Positions 28,517-37,131 of a stretch of 64,000 nucleotides of DNA are shown here, piece after piece. Numbering within the stretch: position 1 is the first letter of the stretch; the number at the start of each line of letters is the position of its first letter. Both the position numbers and the translations under genes were made by a program. The notes under the pieces were generated by a model. That model had not been told where the DNA came from, made no database searches, and worked only from the letters and a program-made list of their open reading frames with translations. The DNA comes from Halorhabdus sp. BNX81 (GTDB lineage Archaea > Halobacteriota > Halobacteria > Halobacteriales > Haloarculaceae), in NCBI RefSeq assembly GCF_029229925.1, contig NZ_CP107254.1, positions 2,232,001-2,296,000 on the forward strand, in the 5' to 3' direction.

Positions 28517-29355
28517 TCGTCGTCACCTCCGTCAGCTTCTTCGTCAGTCTCGTCGTCGGCCTCCGCAGCCTCGTCGTCTGCTTCGGCCGCGTCGTCTTCG
28601 TCCGCCTCATCCGCAGCTTCGTCAGCCTCGTCGGCTTCCTCGGCCTCCACGCCCTCGTCATCTGCAACGAAGTTCTCGTCGATGACGACGACGTACTCCT
28701 CGATCGTCTCGATGATCGAGCCGTCCTCACGTTCGATGCGGACGTTGTTCTCGGCGCTGCCGGGCGTGACCTGGATCTCCTCGATCGTCCCGATCTCGCC
28801 GGCGTGCTGACCGTCGACGGCCGTCACGAGTGCGCCCTCTTCGTATTCGAAGTGGGCGATGATCTCCTCGCTGTCGTTCTCGACGACGACCGAGTCGTTG
28901 CCCTCGTAGGGCGCGTCCTCGGAGACCAGCAGCGACTCGCCGTCGTGCAGCGTCAGCTGGAGGTCCCCGCCGGGGACGAACTGCTTTTGGACGATTTTCC
29001 CGAGCTTCGACTGGGCGGAATCCTCGTCGATCGGCGTCAGCGCGAGGCGACCGCCCTCGCCGGGGAACACGCGGTAGAACTCCTCGCGTTCCGTGAAGGC
29101 GAGGATGTCGAACATCCCCACCGGGCGGGTCTCGTCGCTTTCGGGGTCGCCGTTGATCAGGACCTGGTCCTGATCGAGCGCGAAGCGAGCCTCCTTGCGG
29201 CTGTCGACGTAGCCCAGGACGTCCCGAAGGACGATCAGCAGGGGCACGCCGGCCTCGCCGTGGGGGCCGGCGTCGGCCTTCACGGTGAAGGTCTCGGTCT
29301 TGCGCTCGATCGGCCAGCTGTTCGGTACCGAGAGTCGTTTCTGGTGGTTACTCAT
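28513..29355 (-). CDS. rps4e: Ribosomal protein eS4 with long acidic tail
   Basis: 280 residues. [26 protein letters not shown], an S4-like RNA-binding domain ([24 protein letters not shown]) and the central and C-terminal KOW-type region ([21 protein letters not shown]) are present. The last about 45 residues are almost only Glu, Asp and Ala, an extension beyond the usual family length seen also in uS3 of this operon. Confidence 0.96.
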   Translation of the reverse strand: MSNHQKRLSVPNSWPIERKTETFTVKADAGPHGEAGVPLLIVLRDVLGYVDSRKEARFALDQDQVLINGDPESDETRPVGMFDILAFTEREEFYRVFPGEGGRLALTPIDEDSAQSKLGKIVQKQFVPGGDLQLTLHDGESLLVSEDAPYEGNDSVVVENDSEEIIAHFEYEEGALVTAVDGQHAGEIGTIEEIQVTPGSAENNVRIEREDGSIIETIEEYVVVIDENFVADDEGVEAEEADEADEAADEADEDDAAEADDEAAEADDETDEEADGGDDE

Positions 29356-29711
29356 TGGCTATCCTCCGATTCGAGTCGTTGCTCGCGCACGTCGTCGGAG
29401 AGATCGAGGTCGATCACGCGGACGTTGCTCGCCTCGAGTCGCCGGGGCACTTCCTCGCCGTCGGCGGTCTCGAGGGTGACGTCCTCGACGCTGATCGTCG
29501 CGTCCCGGAGATCCACGTCGAGCACTTCGCCCTCCTCGCCGGCGAAGTCCCCGCGCATAACCTCGACCGTATCGCCCGCGTTGACGCGGACGCGGCGCTG
29601 TCCGTACTCCTCGCGGAGATCCTCGGTCAGCGTCGCGTGCACCTGATCGTGTCGCTCGTGCAGCGGCGCGTTCTCCGTCTGCGTGCGCTGTTTGGATGGT
29701 TGTTCACTCAT
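29352..29711 (-). CDS. rpl24: Ribosomal protein uL24
   Basis: 119 residues. [35 protein letters not shown] is the KOW motif region; [22 protein letters not shown] follows. An assembly initiator of the large subunit. Overlaps eS4 by 4 bases. Confidence 0.97.
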   Translation of the reverse strand: MSEQPSKQRTQTENAPLHERHDQVHATLTEDLREEYGQRRVRVNAGDTVEVMRGDFAGEEGEVLDVDLRDATISVEDVTLETADGEEVPRRLEASNVRVIDLDLSDDVREQRLESEDSQ

Positions 29712-29713
29712 GT

Positions 29714-30112
29714 CTAGACGATCATCGTTGCGGCCGAGGCGATGGAGCCGAAGCGTTCGGCCACCTCGCGGGCGATCGGCCCGCGGAGTTCGGTGCCCCG
29801 GGGATCCTCGTTCTCGTCGACGATGACGGCCGCGTTGTCCTCGAACTTCACGCGCGTGCCGTCGGGTCGTCGGATCGGCTTGCGCTGGCGGACGACGACC
29901 GCCTCCAGCACCTGCCGTCGCATCTCCGGGGTGCCCTTGGTCACCGAAACGGTGATCTTGTCGCCCAGGCCCGCCTTCGGGTGGCGGTTCTTCGTGCCCG
30001 AGTAGCCGGCGACGCTGATTACCTTGAGTTCACGCGCGCCGGAGTTGTCGGCACACGTGACCAGCGAGCCCTTCTCGAGGCCCTGGGTGACGTCTGCGTT
30101 GAGGGCTTCCAT
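29714..30112 (-). CDS. rpl14: Ribosomal protein uL14
   Basis: 132 residues from the ATG at 30112 ([16 protein letters not shown]). [42 protein letters not shown] and [28 protein letters not shown] are canonical. Its ATG overlaps the uS17 stop by one base. The longer in-frame extension upstream lies inside uS17 and was rejected. Confidence 0.97.
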   Translation of the reverse strand: MEALNADVTQGLEKGSLVTCADNSGARELKVISVAGYSGTKNRHPKAGLGDKITVSVTKGTPEMRRQVLEAVVVRQRKPIRRPDGTRVKFEDNAAVIVDENEDPRGTELRGPIAREVAERFGSIASAATMIV

Positions 30113-30438
30113 CAGTCCGCACCTCCGTGTTTCGCGACCACTGCGTGGGATTTCGTCTTCGACAGTGGTCGGGTCTCTGCGATCGTGACCGTGTCGCCTT
30201 CCTCGACGTCCATGCACGGGGGTGCATGGGCCGGAATCCGGCTCCGCCGTTTCATGAGGCGGTCGTATTTCGGGACGGTTACGTCGTACTCTCGCTCGAC
30301 GACGACGGTCTTCTGCATGTCGGTGGACGCGACTGTGCCTTCGAGCGTCTGCCCGCGCACCGAAAGGGTGCCGTGGAACGGGCAGTTCTCGTCGTCGCAG
30401 GTCGCGTCCGGTTGCTGTACGTTCAGTCCTAGCGCCAT
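30112..30438 (-). CDS. rps17: Ribosomal protein uS17
   Basis: 108 residues. [57 protein letters not shown] is the OB-fold core of archaeal S17 (S11 in eukaryotes). The start overlaps the RNase P protein gene by 10 bases. Confidence 0.97.
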   Translation of the reverse strand: MALGLNVQQPDATCDDENCPFHGTLSVRGQTLEGTVASTDMQKTVVVEREYDVTVPKYDRLMKRRSRIPAHAPPCMDVEEGDTVTIAETRPLSKTKSHAVVAKHGGAD

Positions 30439-30740
30439 GTTGAGTCACCTCTGCGTTCGGTCCGTCTGGCCGGCGGGGCCACGAGTCGGTTGCCGTCGAC
30501 AGTGACGACCAGCTCGCCGTCCGTGGCGGCCGGATCGTCACTCGACAACGTGAACTCGACGGTCGCCGTCGCCTTCGGGACCTGCCACGTCCGACCCCCT
30601 CGCTCGATCGACAGCGTCTTGGCCGTCTCGTCGACGACTGTGCCGTCGATCCCGACCAGGTCCGCGTTGGTCGCGGCGCTCACGCGGGCAGGTAGCCCGA
30701 TGAGTTCGTGCCGCGCAAGGGTGTCGGGGGTGAGTGGCAT
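30429..30740 (-). CDS. rnp1: Ribonuclease P protein component 1 (Rpp29/Pop4)
   Basis: 103 residues. [39 protein letters not shown] is the Rpp29 Sm-like barrel. It assists RNase P RNA in cleaving tRNA 5' leaders. Its place between uL29 and uS17 is a conserved archaeal arrangement. Confidence 0.95.
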   Translation of the reverse strand: MPLTPDTLARHELIGLPARVSAATNADLVGIDGTVVDETAKTLSIERGGRTWQVPKATATVEFTLSSDDPAATDGELVVTVDGNRLVAPPARRTERRGDSTWR

Positions 30741-30742
30741 CG

Positions 30743-30949
30743 TTATTCGTTTGCCGCGTCCTCAGCGTCGATCGTCTTGATCCGCGCGATCGCCTTCCGG
30801 ATCTCCTTGATGCGGCCGGGGTTGTCCGGCGCACCACCCGTCGCCTGGACGGCGCGGGCGTTCAGCAGCTCCGTCTGGAGCTCCTCGAGTTCGCTCTCGC
30901 GTTCGGCGGCGGTCATGTCGCGGATCTCTTCGGGATGGAGGATCGTCAT
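30743..30949 (-). CDS. rpl29: Ribosomal protein uL29
   Basis: 68 residues. [57 protein letters not shown] is the two-helix uL29 hairpin near the exit tunnel. Overlaps uS3 by 4 bases. Confidence 0.97.
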   Translation of the reverse strand: MTILHPEEIRDMTAAERESELEELQTELLNARAVQATGGAPDNPGRIKEIRKAIARIKTIDAEDAANE

Positions 30950-31902
30950 TCGGCCTCACCCTCCTCGTCTCCGTCGTCCGCGTCAGCTTCTTCTTCGTCC
31001 ATCTCGTCGAGAAGCTCCTCGGCTTCCGCCTCGGTCTCCTCGTCGAGTTCCTCGTCGACGGACTCCTCGAGTTCGTCGAGTTCGTCCTCGACACCCGCGT
31101 CGTCCGGGACGTCGACGTCGTCGAACTCCTCGGCCTCGGCGGCCTCCTCGACGACCTCTTCGTCGGGGGCGTCCTCGGCCGCGTCGTCCGCGGCGTCGGC
31201 GGCGTCCGCATCAGCTGCCTCGACAGCGTCGCCCTCCTCGGGCTCGCCGGCCAGCAGCTCCTCGACGGAGCCCTCCTCGACGTCCTCGATATAATCCTCG
31301 ACTTCGACGTCCTCGTAGATCTCGAAGTCGTCGGGCAACTCGGCCTCGGGCGGGATGATCTTGACGTCCACCCCGATCGTGCCGAGCTTCATGACCGCGA
31401 CGCCCTGGCCGTGATCGACGATGTCCTCGGCGGGTTCGCCGTTGTGCTTGATGTAGCCACGGTTGAACTTCTCCACGCGGGAGCGTGCGCCCGTGACCTT
31501 TCCGGAGAGGACGATCTCGGCACCCTTCGCGCCGGACTCCATGATCCGGTCGATCGTGGTGTGACCGGCCTTCCGGAAGTACCAGCCGCGTTCGAGGGCG
31601 TTGGCGAGTCGGTCGGCGACGATCCGAGCGTTGAGGTCGGGTTCCTCGACTTCCTGAACGTCGACCTGGGGATCTTCGAGCCCGAATTCCTCTTCGAGCG
31701 TGGTGGTGATCTTCCGGATGTTCTTCCCACCCTTGCCGATCACCATGCCGGGCTTTTCGGCCTTGAGGACGATCTGGGTCCCCATCGGCGTCTTGGCGAC
31801 TTCCATGCCGCCGTAGCCGGCGCGACCGAGTTCGTCCTCGAAGAACTCGTCGATCTGGGTGCGCTGGAGGCCGTCCTCGATGAACTGCAGTTCGTCCGCC
31901 AT
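30946..31902 (-). CDS. rps3: Ribosomal protein uS3 with very long acidic tail
   Basis: 318 residues, longer than a typical archaeal uS3. The KH domain ([36 protein letters not shown]) and the C-terminal S3 domain ([41 protein letters not shown]) are intact. After about residue 200 the protein is nearly all Glu, Asp and Ala. Its ATG directly overlaps the uL22 stop. Confidence 0.96.
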   Translation of the reverse strand: MADELQFIEDGLQRTQIDEFFEDELGRAGYGGMEVAKTPMGTQIVLKAEKPGMVIGKGGKNIRKITTTLEEEFGLEDPQVDVQEVEEPDLNARIVADRLANALERGWYFRKAGHTTIDRIMESGAKGAEIVLSGKVTGARSRVEKFNRGYIKHNGEPAEDIVDHGQGVAVMKLGTIGVDVKIIPPEAELPDDFEIYEDVEVEDYIEDVEEGSVEELLAGEPEEGDAVEAADADAADAADDAAEDAPDEEVVEEAAEAEEFDDVDVPDDAGVEDELDELEESVDEELDEETEAEAEELLDEMDEEEADADDGDEEGEAE

Positions 31903-32408
31903 CAGGCATCACCCTCCTGCTCGCGGCTATCGCCGCTCGCACTGTCCGAGGCTGACGCCTCGCTGAGGATGAGTTCGACGTCGACTTCCGGCGTGTTCCA
32001 CTCGTTGGCCCGCCCCATCGCGCGGGGCTGGCGGCCCTGCTGTTCGCCGACCTTGTGGGCGGCGACGTGGACGATCTCCATGGACTCGCCGTCCATCCCC
32101 GCGTATTCGGCGTTACCGATCGCGTTTTCGAGCAGATCGATGAAGGCCTCGCTGGCCTTCTCCGGGTAGCGGCCGGCGTCCCAACCCTCGATGTCGTTTC
32201 GATGGCCGACGCCCGAGTTGTGGGACTTAAAGGGGACCGACTGGTCGCCCTCGATGACGTCCTCTAGGTAGGCGACCGCCGCCTCGGCGGTCATGCCCTT
32301 GATCTCCCGGGCGATGGCCTTGCTGTGCTTGTGGCTCATCTGACGCTCCCGGAGCATCGCTTTCGCCGTGGTGTCCGGATCCGCGTCGACTGAGTAGCTG
32401 ATTCCCAT
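31902..32408 (-). CDS. rpl22: Ribosomal protein uL22
   Basis: 168 residues. KAMLRERQMSHKHSKAIAREIKGMTAEAAVAYLEDVIEG, GRYPEKASEAFIDLLENAIGNAEYAGMD and RAMGRANEWNTPEVDVELIL match archaeal L22, which lines the exit tunnel. Confidence 0.97.
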   Translation of the reverse strand: MGISYSVDADPDTTAKAMLRERQMSHKHSKAIAREIKGMTAEAAVAYLEDVIEGDQSVPFKSHNSGVGHRNDIEGWDAGRYPEKASEAFIDLLENAIGNAEYAGMDGESMEIVHVAAHKVGEQQGRQPRAMGRANEWNTPEVDVELILSEASASDSASGDSREQEGDA

Positions 32409-32411
32409 GGA

Positions 32412-32837
32412 TTACTTGAGTGGCACGAACTTCGAGGAGCGGGTCGCCCCGATCCCGGCCTGTCCGTGCTCGACGCTCGTGCGCGTGAGCTGGAACTCGC
32501 CCAGATAGTGGCCGATCATCTCGGGCTCGACCTTCACGCGCTCGAAGCTCTGGCCGGTGTAGACCGCGAACGTGATCCCGACGAACTCGGGCAGGATCGG
32601 CATATCCCGCAGGTGCGTCCTGATCGGGTCGTTGGCCGTCTCCTCCTCGCCGGCGTCACGGGCCTCTTCGAGCAACTGTCGTTTCTCGTAGGACAGGCCG
32701 CGCTTGATACTTCGCCGCTGGCGTGCGGGCAGCAGTTCCGCGACTTCCTCGACGGACATGTCCTGCAACTCCTCGAGCGTGTGGCCACGATAGGTAAACT
32801 CGCCCTCGTGACCGATCTGGTAATCGTGTGAGCTCAT
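32412..32837 (-). CDS. rps19: Ribosomal protein uS19
   Basis: 141 residues. [34 protein letters not shown] and [43 protein letters not shown] are typical. Binds the small-subunit head. Overlaps uL2 by 4 bases. Confidence 0.97.
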   Translation of the reverse strand: MSSHDYQIGHEGEFTYRGHTLEELQDMSVEEVAELLPARQRRSIKRGLSYEKRQLLEEARDAGEEETANDPIRTHLRDMPILPEFVGITFAVYTGQSFERVKVEPEMIGHYLGEFQLTRTSVEHGQAGIGATRSSKFVPLK

Positions 32838-33562
32838 TCGTCACCACCTCGGCCAGTCCGGCGCGAGGAAATGTCGCCAACCTTCCGTCCCGGCGGCGCG
32901 TTCCGCGAGATGGACTTGGGCTGGCCGGGGTGCTGGCGGCCACCGCCACCGAACGGGTGGTCGACCGCGTTCATCGCAACCCCACGAACCCGCGGGTACT
33001 TCGTCCCACGGGATTTCATCTTGTGGTATTTGTTGCCGGCCTTCACGAAGGGTTTCTCCGTCCGGCCACCGCCAGCGACCACGCCGATCGTCGCCCGGCA
33101 GTCCGGGTCGAGTCGGCGGACGTCGCCGCTTGGCAACTGGACGACCGTCACGTTGCGGTCGTGGGCCATCAACTGTGCCGAAACGCCGCCAGCCCGGGCG
33201 AACTTCCCGCCGTCGCCGGGGTTGGCCTCGACGTTACAGATCTGGATGCCCTCCGGGATCTCGGCCAGCGGGAGCGTGTTCCCGGGCTCGATCGCCGCAG
33301 TGACGCCGACCTGGATCTCGTCGCCCACGCCGACGCCTTCCGGCGCGAGGACGAGACGCTGATCGCCGTCCTCGAACTCGACGGCGGCAACGGGTGCGCT
33401 CCGGGCAGGGTCGTGTTCGATGTCCACGACCGTCCCCGAGATGACGTCGCCGTCGCGCGCTTCGGTGCTCCGGTGTGAGAGATCGGCCTTGTAGCGATGC
33501 GAGGGGGCCCGGAACGTCGGGGTCCCGCGACCGCGTCGTTGGCCTTGAATCCGTCGTCCCAT
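32834..33562 (-). CDS. rpl2: Ribosomal protein uL2
   Basis: 242 residues. [25 protein letters not shown] at the N-terminus and [24 protein letters not shown], containing the conserved peptidyl-transferase-side His, identify uL2. Confidence 0.97.
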   Translation of the reverse strand: MGRRIQGQRRGRGTPTFRAPSHRYKADLSHRSTEARDGDVISGTVVDIEHDPARSAPVAAVEFEDGDQRLVLAPEGVGVGDEIQVGVTAAIEPGNTLPLAEIPEGIQICNVEANPGDGGKFARAGGVSAQLMAHDRNVTVVQLPSGDVRRLDPDCRATIGVVAGGGRTEKPFVKAGNKYHKMKSRGTKYPRVRGVAMNAVDHPFGGGGRQHPGQPKSISRNAPPGRKVGDISSRRTGRGGDE

Positions 33563-33564
33563 GC

Positions 33565-33828
33565 TCAGAACACCCCGATTCGGGAGGCGACTTCCTCGGC
33601 ATCGTCGTCAGCCGAGAGGGTCACCTCTGCCTTTTTGTTGCCGTTCATCGTTACCTGTGCGTTGACGTTCACGACACTCACGTCGAACTGCTGTTCGACG
33701 GCGTCGCGGATGTCGGCTTTCGTCGCATCGGTCTTGACGATGAACTGGAGCTTGTTCTGGAAGTCCATCTTGTCCATCGCCTTCTCGGTGACGTGGGGAT
33801 GGTCGATCACGTCGATCGGATCGGTCAT
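33565..33828 (-). CDS. rpl23: Ribosomal protein uL23
   Basis: 87 residues. VIDHPHVTEKAMDKMDFQNKLQFIVKTDATKADIRDAVEQQFDVSVVNVNAQVTMNGNKKAEVTL is canonical. Docking site for SRP at the exit tunnel. Overlaps uL4 by 4 bases. Confidence 0.97.
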   Translation of the reverse strand: MTDPIDVIDHPHVTEKAMDKMDFQNKLQFIVKTDATKADIRDAVEQQFDVSVVNVNAQVTMNGNKKAEVTLSADDDAEEVASRIGVF

Positions 33829-34568
33829 CGGTCGGCCACCTCCGCGAGTGCGCTCTCGGTCCAGAGGGTGAGTCGGCCGGCGTCGGTCCCCGGCGCGAGA
33901 TCCTCGGCGTTGACCTCCCGGGCGGTGGTTACGTCCGCGCCCGCGAGGTTCCGAGCCGCCTTCGACGGCTCTTCGCTCGTGACAAAGAGGATCGACTTCG
34001 GCGTCCGGTACTTCCGGCCACGGGTCGTTCCCTGGCCGGCCCGGACTGTCCGGTCGTCCGCGCGCTCGATGTCGGCATCGACGCCGAGCGCTTCGAGCAC
34101 ATCGACGACCGCCTGGGTCTTGACCAGGTCCTCGAAGTCATCGGAGACGACCAGCGGCAGGTCGGTCTCGTCGTCGAAGGCGTGTCCGCGCGCTTCGACC
34201 AGTTCGGCGTCCGCCGTCGCGGCGATCGCCGACCGGATCGCGAGTTTGCGTTCCTTGTCGTTCAGTGCCGGTGCAGGGTCGGCCTCGGCCTTGGGCGGGT
34301 GGGCGGCCCGGCCGCCGACGGTCTGTGGGACGCGTCGGCTGCGGCCGTCCTGTTGGGGGACGTGGGCCTGGCCGCGACCACTGCCCTGTGACTCGGCGGG
34401 CGTCCGCAGGCCCGCGTACTCGTCTGCGCCGTAGTCCTGCTTTCGGTTAGCCTGGGCGGCAAGCACCGCGTTCTTGATGAGATCGGGCCGATGGGGCGTC
34501 TCGAAGACGTCCGGCAGCTCGATCTCGTCGTCGGCGTCGCCGTCCAGATCGTGTAGTGTTGCCTGCAT
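33825..34568 (-). CDS. rpl4: Ribosomal protein uL4
   Basis: 247 residues. FETPHRPDLIKNAVLAAQANRKQDYGADEYAGLRTPAESQGSGRGQAHVP and GGRAAHPPKAEADPAPALNDKERKLAIRSAIAAT are archaeal L4 signatures, including the basic loop that reaches the tunnel. Confidence 0.97.
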   Translation of the reverse strand: MQATLHDLDGDADDEIELPDVFETPHRPDLIKNAVLAAQANRKQDYGADEYAGLRTPAESQGSGRGQAHVPQQDGRSRRVPQTVGGRAAHPPKAEADPAPALNDKERKLAIRSAIAATADAELVEARGHAFDDETDLPLVVSDDFEDLVKTQAVVDVLEALGVDADIERADDRTVRAGQGTTRGRKYRTPKSILFVTSEEPSKAARNLAGADVTTAREVNAEDLAPGTDAGRLTLWTESALAEVADR

Positions 34569-34573
34569 TCATC

Positions 34574-35590
34574 TCACCCTTGATTGGATTCGGTGGAGAC
34601 GTAGCGCACCTCGGGATCGAGGCGCGGCTGGTCGTTCGGCCGGACGGCCGGGCGCAGGCGAACCAGGCGCTCGTTCGGCCCGGGGATCGAGCCCTTGATC
34701 AGCGCGTAATTCCCCTCGACTTCGCCGTAGTTGACGAAGCCACCGTCGGGGGTGACGTCGTCCTCGTCGCCGAAGTCGATGAGGCGCTTGTTGAGTTCGG
34801 TGCGCTGGTGGTAGCCGGTCTGGCCCTGCTGGGGCACCGTCGAGCGCACACGGCTGGGATTCCACGGGCCCAGGTTGCCGATCCGGCGTCGCCAGCCCTG
34901 GCGGGCGTGTTTGCCCTTTCGCTTCTGGACACCCCAGCGCTTGACGGGGCCCTGGGTACCCTTGCCCTTGGTGACGCCCGCCACGTCGGCGTACTCGCCG
35001 GCGCGGAAGACGTCGGTCATGGCGTACTCGCCGCCGTCGGCCACGAGCTCGAGGCCGTGCTCGAGGCGATCGGCAAGCGAACCGCCGCCGACGCGTGTCT
35101 CCATCACGTCGGGTTTGTTCTTCGGGACGCTCGGCAGGTCGCCGGGAACGGTGTGCGTAATGAGGCGCACGTCCCCGAGCTGACCCGCATCGAGAGCGTC
35201 TCTGATCTGTGCCTCTGCGCCGTCGCGGTCCTGCTCTTCAGGGAGGTCGATGGCCCGGTCGAGATCCTCGTGGAACTCGTCGGTCCAGACCTCCGTGAGC
35301 GGTCGCAGGCCGTACGGCGTGTCTTCGTAGGCTCGCAGCGCCACTGCCCGCATCGGCGGGGTTTCGACGACAGTGACGGGCACGGTTTCCTCCATGCCCT
35401 CCCGCGGTGAATTGGGCTCGTCGTTGATGACAACGACGTGGCTCATGCCGGCCTTGTAGCCGGCAAAGCCCTGTACGCCCGGCTGGCCCTCATCGTCGGG
35501 CCAACTGTTGAACCGCGGCGTCTCACTGGTCGCCCGCGTGCGCGGACCGTAGCCCAGCGAGCCTTTGCGTGGTCTGCTTGGTTGTGGCAT
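34574..35590 (-). CDS. rpl3: Ribosomal protein uL3
   Basis: 338 residues. MPQPSRPRKGSLGYGPRTRA, GFAGYKAGMSHVVVINDEPNSPREG, KGKGTQGPVKRWGVQKRKGKHARQGWRRRIGNLGPW and GQTGYHQRTELNKRLIDFG mark archaeal uL3, which begins the ribosomal part of the operon. It is separated by only 7 bases from the SPOUT-like gene. Confidence 0.97.
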   Translation of the reverse strand: MPQPSRPRKGSLGYGPRTRATSETPRFNSWPDDEGQPGVQGFAGYKAGMSHVVVINDEPNSPREGMEETVPVTVVETPPMRAVALRAYEDTPYGLRPLTEVWTDEFHEDLDRAIDLPEEQDRDGAEAQIRDALDAGQLGDVRLITHTVPGDLPSVPKNKPDVMETRVGGGSLADRLEHGLELVADGGEYAMTDVFRAGEYADVAGVTKGKGTQGPVKRWGVQKRKGKHARQGWRRRIGNLGPWNPSRVRSTVPQQGQTGYHQRTELNKRLIDFGDEDDVTPDGGFVNYGEVEGNYALIKGSIPGPNERLVRLRPAVRPNDQPRLDPEVRYVSTESNQG

Positions 35591-35597
35591 CGGATTC

Positions 35598-36503
35598 TCA
35601 CTCCGTGAGTGTCAGGGGGCCGAGGGTGGCGAACATCGCTTCTTCTGTTCGCACGACCTCGCTTCCCTGGTTGGGAACCGTATTGAGCCAAAGGTCGAAT
35701 CGGGGTCCGTCCGATCCTGATCCAGTGACCGCGTCTCTGGTTCCGTCCCCGGTGTCGACGGCTGCCGCCAACTCGTCCACGGAGGACGGGTCGACAGCAC
35801 CCGGTTCGACGCCGAGGATGGCCGGCAAGCCGCGCTCAGGCGCGCCAAAGGCGACTGTCATGTCGCCCGCGTCCGCGATTGTCCCGACGAGTCGCCCGAG
35901 TCGCTCGGTCGTGAGCGACTGGCCGTGTCGGGACGCGGCGATCCGTACGCCGGCGTCGGGCCGCGAGAGCGCAGCGTCAAGGTTCGCACGGTCGACCTGA
36001 TAGCCCGGTGGGGGCTGATCGACGATCTTCGCGCGAACCGGTCGTCTCGAAGAGATCCTGACGGTGACGCGTTCCCCCTCCTTTATCGTCCGGTCGCCCG
36101 GAACGGCGAGGGAGATCGGGTGTTGCATGCCGCAATTGACCCGGACGCGCCCATCAGATCCGACCTCGGTCACGATTCCCTGTCTTAACGACCCCGAATC
36201 GTCCGATCCGGAGCCGGTCTGGGTCGCAACGCGGAGCGGCGGCAAGACGCCGACGCACTCCAGTTCGTCCCGCCTGTCCCAGACCTCCTTTCGGAGGTAT
36301 GGGGGTGTGGCGGCGTACCGCAGCACGGTTTCGACGAACCCGTCGCCCCATCTCCCCGCCCCGTCAGGGTCGGGGTAGACGGTGAGTCGATCGACCCGGA
36401 AGACGGTGGCCGCGCGGGCCACGTAGCCGATCTTCCGGGTCGCCTCACGTTTGTCCTCCGCCTCGCGGCAGAGCGACGACGGCACGAGTGCGTTGAGCGT
36501 CAT
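35598..36503 (-). CDS. Putative SPOUT-class RNA methyltransferase (COG2106/SPOUT1-like)
   Basis: 301 residues from the ATG at 36503 (MTLNALVPSSLCREAEDK). VFRVDRLTVYPD, AATPPYLRKEVW, LPPLRVATQ, then an inserted OB-like domain (GIVTEVGSDGRVRVNCGMQHPISLAVPG), then GQSLTTERLGRLVGTIADAGDMTVAFGAPERGLPAILG and LWLNTVPNQGSEVVRTEEAMFATLGPL, which forms the SPOUT knot. Archaeal members usually lie just upstream of rpl3, as here. The human relative SPOUT1 is reported as an RNA m3U methyltransferase; the archaeal substrate is unproven. First gene of the operon. Confidence 0.9.
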   Translation of the reverse strand: MTLNALVPSSLCREAEDKREATRKIGYVARAATVFRVDRLTVYPDPDGAGRWGDGFVETVLRYAATPPYLRKEVWDRRDELECVGVLPPLRVATQTGSGSDDSGSLRQGIVTEVGSDGRVRVNCGMQHPISLAVPGDRTIKEGERVTVRISSRRPVRAKIVDQPPPGYQVDRANLDAALSRPDAGVRIAASRHGQSLTTERLGRLVGTIADAGDMTVAFGAPERGLPAILGVEPGAVDPSSVDELAAAVDTGDGTRDAVTGSGSDGPRFDLWLNTVPNQGSEVVRTEEAMFATLGPLTLTE

Positions 36504-36552
36504 GCCGTGACGCTTCCACGTCACGCCACTAGACTGTGCCGATTACTCGCGG

Positions 36553-36575
36553 GCGGCATCGTAAAAGGATGCCGC
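36553..36575 (-). promoter_or_regulatory. Promoter of the S10/spc operon, flanked by a perfect inverted repeat
   Basis: GCGGCATC (36553-36560) and GATGCCGC (36568-36575) enclose a 7-base spacer that reads CTTTTAC on the minus strand and resembles a TATA element. Transcription would start near 36535, leaving a 5' leader of about 30 bases before the SPOUT gene. The dyad around the TATA could be an operator for a repressor that competes with TBP; this is inference. Confidence 0.45.
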
Positions 36576-36668
36576 TTCCAACCGGTCGTGAGACGCTCTC
36601 GCAAGGGATCGCGCCCCACGCGAGTCGGTGACGCGACGGGGCGCTCCCGTCCACGTGATTCGGAAGCC

Positions 36669-36675
36669 TTATATT
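36669..36675 (+). promoter_or_regulatory. TATA box of tRNA-Gly
   Basis: TTATATT about 34 bases before the mature tRNA 5' end, consistent with a short 5' leader removed by RNase P. Confidence 0.55.
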
Positions 36676-36705
36676 TCTCTCCGGCCCCAGTTTGGAATGC
36701 ACCGT

Positions 36706-36776
36706 GCGACGGTGGTGTAGTGGTATCACAGGACCCTGCCACGGTCCTAACCCGAGTTCAAATCTCGGCCGTCGCA
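36706..36776 (+). tRNA. tRNA-Gly (anticodon GCC)
   Basis: Acceptor GCGACGG pairs with CCGUCGC, discriminator A, D-arm from UGGUGUAGUGGUAUCA, anticodon stem-loop GGACC-CUGCCAC-GGUCC (anticodon GCC), and T-arm CCGAG-UUCAAAU-CUCGG. No encoded CCA. The last 25 bases are repeated downstream, indicating past integration at this gene. Confidence 0.97.
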
Positions 36777-36777
36777 C
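36753..36777 (+). repeat. att-like direct repeat, copy inside tRNA-Gly
   Basis: 25 bases beginning CGAGTTCAAATCTCGG and running to the first base after the tRNA; identical to 36907-36931. tRNA 3' ends duplicated in this way typically mark site-specific integration of mobile DNA. Confidence 0.7.
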
Positions 36778-36851
36778 TTCTACCGAGCGCAAAACCGCGA
36801 GCGACCGCTTTGCGTGTCGCTCGCTTCAGCGCGAGGGTGAATGCGGTAATA

Positions 36852-36920
36852 GAGATTTGAACTACGCGAGTCGCAGCGCGAACGAAGTGAGCGACCGTCT
36901 CGCCATCGAGTTCAAATCTC
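36852..36920. repeat. Foldback element with tRNA-Gly T-arm ends
   Basis: GAGATTTGAAC (36852-36862) is the exact inverse of GTTCAAATCTC (36910-36920), which is the T-arm of tRNA-Gly. The interior has GAGTCGCAGC, CGAACGAAGTGAG and GACCGTCT, also present in the element after tRNA-Pro at 11861-11964. Confidence 0.65.
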
Positions 36921-36931
36921 GGCCGTCGCAC
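36907..36931 (+). repeat. att-like direct repeat, downstream copy
   Basis: Exact 25-base copy of the tRNA-Gly 3' end, 154 bases downstream of the original. It probably marks an old attachment site; the AT-rich two-gene insert follows directly. Confidence 0.7.
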
Positions 36932-37131
36932 CTTCTTCAACCACAATCCGCGCGGAGCTACGTCTCCGCGCAACCCCTGGTTGTGTAGTGCGAGAAGCGA
37001 GATTTGAGCACGCCAGTAGAATCAGTCAGCATGATCCCTACATGACAATGATACAGTATACATATTAAAATAACATTACTTCCGCAAAGGCGGACTAACA
37101 GTTATGTTATGTCAGTGGGTTGCTAGACAAG

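Larger units (their letters stand above)
36777..37131. other. Repeat-rich region between tRNA-Gly and the restriction-like gene
   Basis: 355 bases without a gene. Holds the direct att-like copy (36907-36931), inverted T-arm fragments at 36852-36862 and 36998-37009, and a nested hairpin (CAACCA...TGGTTG outside, GCGCGGAG/CTCCGCGC inside) near 36938-36985. From about 37010 the DNA turns AT-rich, including an AT run at 37057-37079. Confidence 0.6.

Noticed and set aside
36840-37010. Second tRNA-like gene after tRNA-Gly
   Set aside because: Only the T-arm and acceptor end are copied; there is no D-arm or anticodon arm, so it is a fragment, not a tRNA.
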